From an uncultured Acetatifactor sp. (lineage in GTDB: Bacteria > Bacillota > Clostridia > Lachnospirales > Lachnospiraceae), in contig CAJUIA010000004.1 in NCBI GenBank assembly GCA_910586485.1, positions 97,032-161,031 of the forward strand: DNA of 64,000 bases, given 5' to 3'. Both the position numbers and the translations under genes were made by a program. How positions within the stretch are numbered: the stretch's first letter is position 1; each line of letters opens with the position of its first letter. Positions 46,465 to 54,753 of the stretch are shown here, one piece after another. Below the pieces are notes generated by a model. That model worked only from the letters and a program-made list of their open reading frames with translations, searched no databases and had not been told where the DNA came from.

Positions 46465-48651
46465 ATGGCAAAGCAAAAAGGGGGATTTACGCTGCCGGGA
46501 GAGTCAGGGTATGAAAAATTGACTCTGGAAATGGCAAAAAAGTGGGGAGCGGATGTAATCAGAGACAGTGACGGAACCGCCCTTTCCGATGAGATTATTC
46601 ATGCCGGATACGGTATTTATTCTACAATCTGCTGCATTCGGGATCATAACGAGTGGGCCAAAAAGAATCGGGATAAGCTGCAGCAGACCTTTCTCTGCAC
46701 GCCGGCAGCGGTGGCGGAGGGCAGAGAGCTCACGTTTCATCTGCTGGAGAGCTTTTTTACGGAACAGTTTACAATTAACGACAGTGAGCGGGCCATGAAA
46801 TACTGGGAGGTTTATGACCGTACAAGCAATGAGAAGGTGGAGGATGAGGGGTGGAGCTATGATCGGAGCCTGGGCAGTGTGACGGTCAGGAAATGCACCC
46901 CCTTCCACAAATATACGGTCAGCTTTCTGGCATATCGTATCTGGGAAGAAATTTCCATGTACAATCATATTACAAACCATTGGGATAAAGAGCATTTGAT
47001 GCAGATTGAGCCCAGGTATCCGGAGACGCAGCGGTACCTGCTGGATTGGATGAGGAATTGGTGCGAGACACATCCGGATACCACCGTGGTGCGTTTTACC
47101 TCTATGTTTTATAATTTTGTGTGGATATGGGGAAGCAGCGAAAGAAATCGGCAGCTGTTTTCTGACTGGGGGTCTTATGATTACACGGTGAGTGATCTGG
47201 CACTGGACGAGTTTGCAGAAAAGTATGGCTATTCCATGACGGCGGAGGATTTTATTCACAAGGGGAAGCTGCATGTGACCCATATGCCCGGAAATCGGCG
47301 CAAGGCAGACTGGATGGCGTTTATCAACGATTTTGTCATAGCCTTTGGCAGAAAGCTGGTTGACATCGTTCATAGCTATGGGAAAAAAGCATATGTATTT
47401 TATGACGACAGCTGGGTGGGGGTGGAGCCCTATAACGGAAGGTTTGGCGAGTTTGGCTTTGACGGGCTGATTAAGTGCGTATTTTCCGGGTATGAGGCCA
47501 GACTCTGCGCAGGGGCAGATGTGCCTGTTCATGAGCTTCGTCTTCATCCTTATCTGTTTCCCGTGGGGCTGGGCGGGGCGCCCACCTTTACGGAGGGCGG
47601 CAATCCCACGTTGGATGCAAAAAAATACTGGAACAGCGTGAGGCGGGCGCTGCTGCGGGAAAGAATTGACAGAATCGGGCTGGGCGGGTATCTGCATCTG
47701 GTGGAAGGCTTTCCGGATTTCTGCGATTATATGGAAAGGGTGGCCGATGAGTTCAGATTGATTTACTCCTTTCATGAGGCAGGAAAGCCCTTTACCATTA
47801 AAACGAGGGTGGCGGTGCTTCACAGCTGGGGAGTACTGCGCTCATGGACGCTGTCCGGGCATTTCCATGAAACATACATGCACGATCTGATCCATGTGAA
47901 TGAGGCGCTGTCCGGGCTGCCGGTGGAGGTGAAGTTTATTTCCTTTGAGGACGTGAAGCAGGGGGCGCTGGCAGACGTGGATGTGGTGATCAATGCCGGA
48001 TATGCGGGGAGCGCATGGAGCGGCGGTGAAAGCTGGAAGGACGACGAGCTGGTAACAGGCCTTACCGAGTGGGTACACGGGGGAGGCGTCTTCCTGGGAG
48101 TGAACGAGCCCTCCGCGGTAGAAGGCTATGACAGTTATTTTCGCATGGCGCATGTTCTTGGAATTGACGAGGATACCGGCGCAAGGGTCTGTCACGGGAA
48201 ATGGAGCTTTACGGCGGCAGATACGGAGAATATTGTTCCGAAGGGAGCCGAAATCCAGGCAAAAGACAGGCTATATCTTACGGACGGTAATGCCAGAGTA
48301 CTTCTGGCGGAGGGGGAAAAGCCCTTGCTGACCATAAATTCCTTTGGACAGGGTATGGGCATTTATCTGGCATCCTTTCGGATGAGCCCGGAGAATACCC
48401 GCCTGCTCTATCATCTGATACGGTATGCCGGGGGAGAGGGCTTAAACGGTTTGTATATGACGGATAATCCGTATACGGAGTGTGCTTATTATCCAGAGAG
48501 CGGGAAGCTGGTGGTGATCAATAACAGTGACAGGGAGCAGACCACGGCGATTCCTACGCCGATGGGGGAGCGGACGCTGACCATCCCACCCTATGAGACG
48601 GTTTTTGTAAATCTGCGGGATATGCCTGCGGATGCTGTTTCGGAAGGATGA
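46465..48651 (+). CDS. GH112 phosphorylase, probably D-galactosyl-1,4-L-rhamnose phosphorylase
   Basis: 728 aa. It matches the GH112 family, which comprises phosphorylases of galactosyl-N-acetylhexosamine or galactosyl-rhamnose. Marks are TLPGESGYEKLTLEMAKKWG at the start, VVRFTSMFYNF, the acid region YVFYDDSWVGVEPY (about 311-324), GNPTLDAKKYW and RIDRIGLGGYLHLVEGFPDF. The second half is the beta-galactosidase-like domain with INAGYAGSAWSGGESW. The neighbouring unsaturated rhamnogalacturonyl hydrolase and importer favour galactosyl-rhamnose as substrate, giving galactose 1-phosphate and rhamnose. This is inference, and lacto-N-biose is the alternative. It is cytosolic. Confidence 0.9.
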   Translation: MAKQKGGFTLPGESGYEKLTLEMAKKWGADVIRDSDGTALSDEIIHAGYGIYSTICCIRDHNEWAKKNRDKLQQTFLCTPAAVAEGRELTFHLLESFFTEQFTINDSERAMKYWEVYDRTSNEKVEDEGWSYDRSLGSVTVRKCTPFHKYTVSFLAYRIWEEISMYNHITNHWDKEHLMQIEPRYPETQRYLLDWMRNWCETHPDTTVVRFTSMFYNFVWIWGSSERNRQLFSDWGSYDYTVSDLALDEFAEKYGYSMTAEDFIHKGKLHVTHMPGNRRKADWMAFINDFVIAFGRKLVDIVHSYGKKAYVFYDDSWVGVEPYNGRFGEFGFDGLIKCVFSGYEARLCAGADVPVHELRLHPYLFPVGLGGAPTFTEGGNPTLDAKKYWNSVRRALLRERIDRIGLGGYLHLVEGFPDFCDYMERVADEFRLIYSFHEAGKPFTIKTRVAVLHSWGVLRSWTLSGHFHETYMHDLIHVNEALSGLPVEVKFISFEDVKQGALADVDVVINAGYAGSAWSGGESWKDDELVTGLTEWVHGGGVFLGVNEPSAVEGYDSYFRMAHVLGIDEDTGARVCHGKWSFTAADTENIVPKGAEIQAKDRLYLTDGNARVLLAEGEKPLLTINSFGQGMGIYLASFRMSPENTRLLYHLIRYAGGEGLNGLYMTDNPYTECAYYPESGKLVVINNSDREQTTAIPTPMGERTLTIPPYETVFVNLRDMPADAVSEG

Positions 48652-48655
48652 TTTG

Positions 48656-49576
48656 TCAGCTGGCATTTGTTAAGGCATTTTTGATGTTTTCCAGTATCTC
48701 GTATGGCACAAAGAGCTTTCCGCAGCCGCTGCCAAGATCAATTCCCGGCTTATTGCTGCCGTGGAAGTCGCTGCCGCCGCTTAAGAGCAGATGATACTTT
48801 TGTGCCAGTGCCCGAATCTGCCGTTCCTCATGGGGCTTGTAGGTGCTGTATATGGCTTCGATCCCTTTAAGGCCGGCGGCCGTTAACTCTGCGGTCAGGG
48901 TATCCAGCCGTTCGTCGCTCATGTGATAGAGGATGGGGTGTGCAAGCACGGGAATTCCCTTTGCCTCCAGAATCAGCTTTACCGCCTGTACCGGTGTTAC
49001 CTTCTCCCTTGGAACATAGCAGGGGCAGCGGTCGCCCACGTAGCGGTCAAAGGCCTCCTTCATGCTTTGAATATAGCCGTGGTTTAACAGATATTTTGCG
49101 TAATGGGCCCGCGTAATCACGGAGTCCGGAAACTCCTTTAACAATGCCTCATAAGTAATGTCAATGCCCGCTTCCTGCAGCAGGCGGCACATTTTTTGGT
49201 TGCGGGCAGTGCGGGAATCCACAAATCCCTGAAGCTGCTTCACAAAGGCTTGACTGTGATGGTCAATATAAAGGCCGACAATATGCACGTCCTGGCCCTG
49301 ATATTCCGTGGAAAATTCGATACCGGGGATGACCTCAGGGACCAGGGGGGATGCCGGGGCAGGATGTGACGGGTTTTTGTTTGCCGCCTGCTTTGGAGAC
49401 AACGTTTGCCTTAATTTTTCCGCATAAGAAACAGCCTCGTCCAGCCCGTCCACCGTGTCATGGTCGGTGAGAGCAAAGGCGGCGAGGCCTTTTTCCATGG
49501 CGTAAGCTACCAGCTCCGAGGGGGTATAGGTTCCGTCGGAGCGGTTGGAATGTACATGTAAATCAACAGGCAGCAT
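48656..49576 (-). CDS. PHP-domain phosphoesterase (RNase AM/YciV-like)
   Basis: 306 aa. The PHP metal site is visible: DLHVHSNRSDGTYTPSEL (about 5-22), LTDHDTVDGLDEA, PGIEFSTEYQGQDVHIVGL, VLAHP and a final GGSDFHGSNKPGIDLG. The family includes 3',5'-nucleoside bisphosphate phosphatase and 5'-3' exoribonuclease AM. The gene meets GH112 head-on with a 4-base gap and is 15 bases downstream of the ABC-F gene on the same strand, so the two are probably one transcript. Confidence 0.92.
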   Translation of the reverse strand: MLPVDLHVHSNRSDGTYTPSELVAYAMEKGLAAFALTDHDTVDGLDEAVSYAEKLRQTLSPKQAANKNPSHPAPASPLVPEVIPGIEFSTEYQGQDVHIVGLYIDHHSQAFVKQLQGFVDSRTARNQKMCRLLQEAGIDITYEALLKEFPDSVITRAHYAKYLLNHGYIQSMKEAFDRYVGDRCPCYVPREKVTPVQAVKLILEAKGIPVLAHPILYHMSDERLDTLTAELTAAGLKGIEAIYSTYKPHEERQIRALAQKYHLLLSGGSDFHGSNKPGIDLGSGCGKLFVPYEILENIKNALTNAS

Positions 49577-49591
49577 AACGGAACGCCTTTC

Positions 49592-51229
49592 TTAATCCTC
49601 ATCCTCTTCCTTCTGGGCCGTAAAGACAGTTCTTTTTCTGGCCATTTCGTCGTTTTCAAGGTATTCGTCGTAGGTGGTAATTTTATCTACGATCTGTCCA
49701 CCCGGCAGGATCTCGATAATGCGGTTTGCCGTGGTCTGTACAAATTGGTGGTCATGGCAGGAAAACAGCGCCACGCCGGGGAATTTGATCAGGCCGTTGT
49801 TTAAGGCCGTGATGGATTCCATGTCCAGATGGTTAGTGGGCTCGTCGAAGAGCAGACAGTTTGCACCGCTGATCATCATTTTGGAGAGCAGGCAGCGTAC
49901 CTTCTCGCCTCCCGAAAGAATCTTTACCTTTTTAACGCCGTCTTCGCCTGCAAACAGCATACGCCCCAGGAAACCTCTTACATAAGTCACATCCTTCACG
50001 GGGGAGTAGCCGGTGAGCCAGTCCGTGATGGTCAGATCATTATCGAACTCTTCGGTGTTATCCTTGGGGAAGTAAGCCTGCGAGGTAGTGACACCCCATT
50101 TGAAGCTTCCCTCATCGGGCTCTATTTCGCCCATGAGGATCTGGAACAGAGTGGTCTTGGCAAGCTCCTGGCCGCCGACAAAGGCAATTTTATCTTCATG
50201 CCCCATAACAAAGGATACATCATCCAACACCTTTTCTCCGTTTATCGTTTTGGAAAGATGCTCTACGGTGAGTACTTCGTTTCCGATTTCCCGGTCGGGC
50301 CGGAAGTCAATATAAGGATATTTTCTGCTGGAGGGCTTGATTTCGTCCAGCTCGATCTTTTCCAGGGCACGTTTTCTGGAGGTCGCCTGCTTGGATTTGG
50401 AGGCGTTGGCGGAAAAGCGGGAAATAAATTCCTGCAGCTCCTTGATCTTTTCTTCCTTCTTTTTATTGGCCTCCTTCATCTGCTTTACCAGCAGCTGGCT
50501 GGACTCGTACCAGAAATCGTAATTACCGGCATAAAGCTGGATCTTGCCGTAATCAATATCGGCGGTGTGAGTACAAACTTTATTTAAGAAATAACGGTCG
50601 TGGGAAACCACGATCACCGTATTATCAAAGTCGATTAAAAAGTCCTCCAGCCAGGCGATGGCATCCAGGTCCAGATGGTTGGTGGGCTCATCCAACAGCA
50701 GAATGTCAGGATTACCAAACAAAGCCTTTGCCAGCAGTACCTTTACCTTCAGGCTGCCGTCCAGCTCCCTCATAGTGGAATAATGATGCTCCGTTCCCAC
50801 ACCCAGGCCGTTTAACAGCATGGCCGCATTGGATTCCGCTTCCCAGCCGTCCATCTCGGCAAATTCCGCCTCCAGGTCGCTTACGCGAATGCCGTCCTCG
50901 TCGGAGAAGTCCTCTTTGGCGTAGATGGCATCCTTTTCCTTCATGATCTGGTACAGACGCTCATTTCCCATAATGACCGTATCCATGACCACATAATCGT
51001 CATATTTAAAGTGATCCTGCTCCAGCACGGAGAGCCGCTGGCCGGGGGTGATGACAATATCGCCCTTTGTAGTTTCCAGACTGCCGGACAGAATTTTTAA
51101 AAAGGTTGACTTCCCGGCTCCGTTGGCGCCGATCAACCCGTAACAGTTTCCTTCTGTAAATTTGATATTTACGTCTTCAAACAGGGCTTTCTTGCCCACT
51201 CTGTAGGTTACATTATTCGCACTGATCAT
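49592..51229 (-). CDS. ABC-F family ATPase (ribosome-associated, YkpA/YbiT-like)
   Basis: 545 aa from ATG 51229 after AGAGGAAAT. It has no membrane domain and two ATPase domains joined by a basic linker (KRALEKIELDEIKP). Domain 1 has Walker A GLIGANGAGKSTFLKILSG (about 29-47) and DILLLDEPTNHLDLDAI. Domain 2 has a changed Walker A, FVGGQELAKTTLFQIL, with GQELAK where GxNGxGK is usual, but an intact LSGGEKVRCLLSKM and LLFDEPTNHLDMESI. ABC-F proteins act on the ribosomal E site. The variant loop may be normal for its subgroup. The leader carries the same small hairpin as pyrI. Confidence 0.93.
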   Translation of the reverse strand: MISANNVTYRVGKKALFEDVNIKFTEGNCYGLIGANGAGKSTFLKILSGSLETTKGDIVITPGQRLSVLEQDHFKYDDYVVMDTVIMGNERLYQIMKEKDAIYAKEDFSDEDGIRVSDLEAEFAEMDGWEAESNAAMLLNGLGVGTEHHYSTMRELDGSLKVKVLLAKALFGNPDILLLDEPTNHLDLDAIAWLEDFLIDFDNTVIVVSHDRYFLNKVCTHTADIDYGKIQLYAGNYDFWYESSQLLVKQMKEANKKKEEKIKELQEFISRFSANASKSKQATSRKRALEKIELDEIKPSSRKYPYIDFRPDREIGNEVLTVEHLSKTINGEKVLDDVSFVMGHEDKIAFVGGQELAKTTLFQILMGEIEPDEGSFKWGVTTSQAYFPKDNTEEFDNDLTITDWLTGYSPVKDVTYVRGFLGRMLFAGEDGVKKVKILSGGEKVRCLLSKMMISGANCLLFDEPTNHLDMESITALNNGLIKFPGVALFSCHDHQFVQTTANRIIEILPGGQIVDKITTYDEYLENDEMARKRTVFTAQKEEDED

Positions 51230-51232
51230 ATT

Positions 51233-51260
51233 TCCTCTCATTCCGCCGCGCAAGCGGCGG
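51233..51260 (-). promoter_or_regulatory. GCCGCUUGCGCGGC leader hairpin before the ABC-F gene
   Basis: On the minus strand CCGCCGC-TTGC-GCGGCGG-type pairing at 51260-51243 is followed by AATGAGAGGAAAT and the start codon. It is nearly identical to the pyrI leader at 13872-13843. The shared block covers hairpin, spacing and ribosome binding site. Confidence 0.65.
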
Positions 51261-51401
51261 TTCCCGGCTTCCGCGGCAATCTCTGTTTCGGTATCTGATC
51301 TTTCCGGCTTAGTCTGCCTGATTCTGATTTCCGTGGATAATGAGTGAAACTTTTTGAAAATCGGGGCAGAATATCAGGGAAAGATTTTTTGCACTTCTTC
51401 C

Positions 51402-51429
51402 ATTATACACAAGAAATGGTAATTTTCAA
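51402..51429 (-). promoter_or_regulatory. promoter of the ABC-F/PHP operon
   Basis: On the minus strand TTGAAA (51429-51424) and TATAAT (51407-51402) with a 16-base spacer. The leader to the start codon is about 165 bases. Confidence 0.65.
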
Positions 51430-51448
51430 GGTCTTTTGTGCAGTTTCA

Positions 51449-51477
51449 TTGCGGCCGGGGACAAAGTCTGGTAGAAT
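51449..51477 (+). promoter_or_regulatory. promoter of the MFS gene
   Basis: TTGCGG 51449-51454 and TAGAAT 51472-51477 with a 17-base spacer and TGG before the -10. It is back to back with the ABC-F promoter. Confidence 0.65.
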
Positions 51478-51509
51478 ATGGGTAAGAGATTACACGAGGA
51501 GGGTATTGC

Positions 51510-52895
51510 ATGGGATCAAAACTGAATTATAAGAGAACATTTTTTGTGGGGCTGGCATTCTTAAGTATTTCCGCGTTCTGGCAGATGTATGACAATATCA
51601 TCCCCCTGATGCTCCAGAACACCTTTGGGCTGGGAGAGACGGTAACGGGAGTGCTGATGGCTATGGACAATGTACTGGCGTTGATTCTCCTGCCGGTGTT
51701 TGGGTCCCTTTCGGATAAGGTGAATACGCCCTTGGGAAAGCGTACCCCTTTCATTCTTACCGGCACGGTGCTGGCAGTGATCTTTATGCTGCTTCTGCCC
51801 TTTGCGGACAGACGTCAGAGCCTGGTGCTGTTTTTGGCAGCATTATTTGCCACCCTGCTTTCCATGGGGCTGTACCGTTCGCCGGCAGTGGCGCTGATGC
51901 CGGATTTGACGCCCAATCATCTGCGCAGCCGGGCCAACGCGGTCATTAACCTGATGGGAGCCGTGGGCGGCGTCTACGCGCTGATTATGATCAAGCTTTT
52001 GGTGGGAGCGGGGGACAGGCCTGATTATGCGCCCCTGTTTGTCAGCGTGGCGGCGCTGATGGTGGTGGCAGTGGGAATCCTGCTGATCACCATCCGGGAG
52101 AATAAGCTGCGCAGGGAATTGGAAGAGGCGGAAAAGGCCGTAGAGCAGGCAGCGGAAGAAATAAAAGCGGATGAGGCGGCGTTGGAAAGCGTGGCAGAGG
52201 GCAATGCGGGAGAGCAGACCGCGCCGGAAAGCAGAGATTCAACAGCGCCGGAAAGCAAAAATCCGGCGCAGAAGACAACTCTGCCTAAGGACGTGAAACG
52301 CAGCATGATTTTTCTGCTGCTGTCTATCTTTTTCTGGTTTACCGCCTACAATGCGGTGACCACCGCTTTTTCCAGATATACCAGGGTGGTATGGAAGATG
52401 GAAGGCGGAAGCTTTGCAAACTGCCTGATGGTGGCTACGGTAGCGGCCATTGTCAGCTATATTCCCATTGGTAACATTTCCGCCAGATTCGGCAGAAAGA
52501 AAACCATTCTGGGCGGTATTCTGATTATGGCGGCGTGCTATCTGGCGGCGGTCTTTGTGGGTGCGTATCATCCGGTGATTAACATTGCCTTTGCCTTAAT
52601 CGGCGTGGGCTGGGCGGCGATCAACGTAAATTCCTATCCGATGATCGTGGCTATGAGTCAGGGCAGTGACATTGGAAAGTTCACGGGAACTTATTATACT
52701 TTTTCCATGGCAGCGCAGATTTTCACCCCGGTATTTTCCGGATTTCTGCTGGAAAATGTGTCTTACAGGACTTTGTTTCCCTATGCACTGATTTTTGCCC
52801 TGGCTTCCTTCTGTACCATGACCCAGGTGCGGCATGGGGACGTGAAGCCGGTGAAAAAGAAGAGCCTGCTGGAGAATTTTGACGTGGATGATTAA
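51510..52895 (+). CDS. MFS transporter, SLC45/sugar-type
   Basis: 461 aa with twelve likely membrane helices. MFS loop motifs are GSLSDKVNTPLGKRTPFILTG (about 65-85) and RFGRKKTILGG in the second half. FWQMYDNIIPLML and PDLTPNHLRSRANAVINLMG resemble the SLC45-like and GPH-type sugar carriers. The central loop (about 195-260) is unusually long and rich in Ala/Glu/Ser, with a repeated APES motif. The substrate is unknown. ATG 51510 has ACGAGGAGGG upstream. It is followed after 35 bases by the GDPD gene. Confidence 0.85.
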   Translation: MGSKLNYKRTFFVGLAFLSISAFWQMYDNIIPLMLQNTFGLGETVTGVLMAMDNVLALILLPVFGSLSDKVNTPLGKRTPFILTGTVLAVIFMLLLPFADRRQSLVLFLAALFATLLSMGLYRSPAVALMPDLTPNHLRSRANAVINLMGAVGGVYALIMIKLLVGAGDRPDYAPLFVSVAALMVVAVGILLITIRENKLRRELEEAEKAVEQAAEEIKADEAALESVAEGNAGEQTAPESRDSTAPESKNPAQKTTLPKDVKRSMIFLLLSIFFWFTAYNAVTTAFSRYTRVVWKMEGGSFANCLMVATVAAIVSYIPIGNISARFGRKKTILGGILIMAACYLAAVFVGAYHPVINIAFALIGVGWAAINVNSYPMIVAMSQGSDIGKFTGTYYTFSMAAQIFTPVFSGFLLENVSYRTLFPYALIFALASFCTMTQVRHGDVKPVKKKSLLENFDVDD

Positions 52896-52930
52896 GGATT
52901 CATGACAGGACGAAGGAGAAGAGAATTTTG

Positions 52931-53872
52931 ATGAAGGTATTATTGATTATATTGATTTGTCTGTTGGCCCTGGCGGTGTTGTATTTGCTGATGATTATGC
53001 CCAGGATGTTTGGAAAGCCGGATGCGGCACCCTTTAAGCAGTGGCTGTATGCCCACCGGGGGCTGCATTACAATGGGCCGGCGGGGAATGCGGGAAAGGC
53101 AGCGAACGAAGGCGGAGAGGCTGTTGAAGACATCGCGCACGGTGCGGAAAAGGTCGCGCACGGCGTGAAGGACATCACGCCGGAAAATTCTCTGCGGGCT
53201 TTTCAGAAAGCGGTGACGGCAGGATTCGGTATCGAGCTGGATGTGCAGATGACAAAGGATCATATTCCCGTGGTGTTCCATGATTTTACTTTAAAGCGCA
53301 TCTGCGGCCAGGAGGGGAAGGTGTCGGACTATACTTTTGAAGAGCTGCAGCAGTTTCCCCTTTGCGGCTCCGACCAGCGGATTCCGAAATTTGAGGATGT
53401 TTTAAAATGTGTGGACGGTAAGGTGCCTTTGATTGTGGAATTGAAGATCGAGGCCACGGACCTTTCCGTCTGTCCGGCAGCAGACGCCCTGCTTGCGGAA
53501 TATCCCGGATTGTACTGCATCGAATCCTTTAATCCTCTGGGAGTTTTCTGGTACAGGCGGCACAGGAGACAGGTGGTCAGGGGGCAGCTGGCGGAGGGCT
53601 TTTTGAGAGTGGGAGAATATAAGGGAGTACTCTATTTCCTGCTCCAGAACCTTTTGTTTAACTTTTTGACAAAACCGGATTTTATTGCCTATAACCATAA
53701 GCATTACGATATGCTTTCCCGCAGGCTGTGCAGAGGGTTATATCATAACATGGCGGCGGCCTGGACCATCAAAAGTGAAGAAGAGCTGGAGGCAGCGAGA
53801 AAGCATTTTGATATTTTCATTTTTGACAGCTTTGTGCCGGAATTGCATAGCGCGGAAGGAAAACAGTTGTAG
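52931..53872 (+). CDS. glycerophosphodiester phosphodiesterase, membrane-anchored
   Basis: 313 aa from ATG 52931. A TTG one codon earlier is possible. One N-terminal membrane helix (about 4-24) precedes the catalytic domain. The GDPD motif HRG (about 41-43) is separated from PENSLRAFQKAV by an insertion of about 35 residues that contains a small duplication (IAHGAEK, VAHGVKD), whereas the usual spacing is about 10. IELDVQMTKDHIPVVFHDFTLKRICG and LIVELKIE supply the metal-binding residues. It cleaves glycerophosphodiesters from phospholipids or teichoic acids. Confidence 0.9.
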   Translation: MKVLLIILICLLALAVLYLLMIMPRMFGKPDAAPFKQWLYAHRGLHYNGPAGNAGKAANEGGEAVEDIAHGAEKVAHGVKDITPENSLRAFQKAVTAGFGIELDVQMTKDHIPVVFHDFTLKRICGQEGKVSDYTFEELQQFPLCGSDQRIPKFEDVLKCVDGKVPLIVELKIEATDLSVCPAADALLAEYPGLYCIESFNPLGVFWYRRHRRQVVRGQLAEGFLRVGEYKGVLYFLLQNLLFNFLTKPDFIAYNHKHYDMLSRRLCRGLYHNMAAAWTIKSEEELEAARKHFDIFIFDSFVPELHSAEGKQL

Positions 53873-53952
53873 TGAGAGCATTTAATTGATATGCAGGCGA
53901 AAGTATGAACAGGGAGGCGCTGAGACTGTCGGCGCAGAGGCGTGGAGGGCGT

Positions 53953-54738
53953 ATGGAACTAACTTTTGGAAATCCGGGAGTGGATCAGATGATCCGGGAA
54001 ATAATGGCATTTCAGACCGAAGGAGAAGCCGATTTTTGGTCTGCGCCTCTGTATGCTTTTTATCCGCAGATTGATAAGGAGTATGCCGAAAAGCTGCCAT
54101 TTAAGAACAAGAAGAATTACCTGAACGAGATGCTGCGGAAGGAATATGCAAGTGCAGAAGGGGCAATCAATGAAAAGGTAATTTTGTACTCCAAACATTG
54201 GAACGCCTGTAAGGAGCAGATTACTGCTGCGCTTTCGGATGCCTTTGCCGTTGACTGCACCGGGCTGTTTCCTGATTTGCGGTGCAATGTCAGTATGAAT
54301 CCTGTGCAGCCGAGATCCCTGACGGAGAAAAGCTTTGACATCTTTTACTTAAATAGTGAGAAGGGAGCTATTGGCACCGCTATCCATGAGTTGATACATT
54401 TTGTATGGTTTTATGTCTGGAACGGGCTGTTTCATGACAGCTATGAGGAATACGAGCGCCCGTCTCTGAAGTGGCTTTTAAGTGAGATGGTGGTGGAGGC
54501 TGTGATGGGGGATAAAAGGCTCAGCACCATCAATCCTTATTATCCAAGAGAACAGGGGGGCTGCATCTATCCCTGCTTTTTTGACCTGAAGACAGGCGGA
54601 ACCCTGCTTCTTGACACCTTGGATGAAATGTACAGAAATCGAAGTATAGATGACTTTATGAAAGACAGTTATGCTTATTGCCGGGAGCATGAGCAGGAGA
54701 TCAGGGAGCATGTGGGCAGGGAGCTCTTGGCAATATAA
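53953..54738 (+). CDS. putative zinc metallopeptidase (HExxH), family unknown
   Basis: 261 aa from ATG 53953, which has GGAGGG just upstream. The earlier in-frame ATG at 53905 has no good site. The zincin motif is AIHELIHFVWF, with His145, Glu146 and His149. A likely third ligand is Glu178 or Glu182 in LSEMVVEAV, a gluzincin-like spacing. There is no signal peptide or membrane helix, so it is cytosolic. I do not recognise the family by name. It lies 15 bases before a pair of ABC exporter genes and is probably co-expressed, which fits a peptide-processing or self-protection role, but that is only context. Confidence 0.65.
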   Translation: MELTFGNPGVDQMIREIMAFQTEGEADFWSAPLYAFYPQIDKEYAEKLPFKNKKNYLNEMLRKEYASAEGAINEKVILYSKHWNACKEQITAALSDAFAVDCTGLFPDLRCNVSMNPVQPRSLTEKSFDIFYLNSEKGAIGTAIHELIHFVWFYVWNGLFHDSYEEYERPSLKWLLSEMVVEAVMGDKRLSTINPYYPREQGGCIYPCFFDLKTGGTLLLDTLDEMYRNRSIDDFMKDSYAYCREHEQEIREHVGRELLAI

Positions 54739-54753
54739 AGAACAGGGGGACTA

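Noticed and set aside
46504..47823. 439-codon open frame on the minus strand
   Set aside because: It is antisense to the GH112 gene, lacks a ribosome binding site and any domain, and is a compositional shadow.
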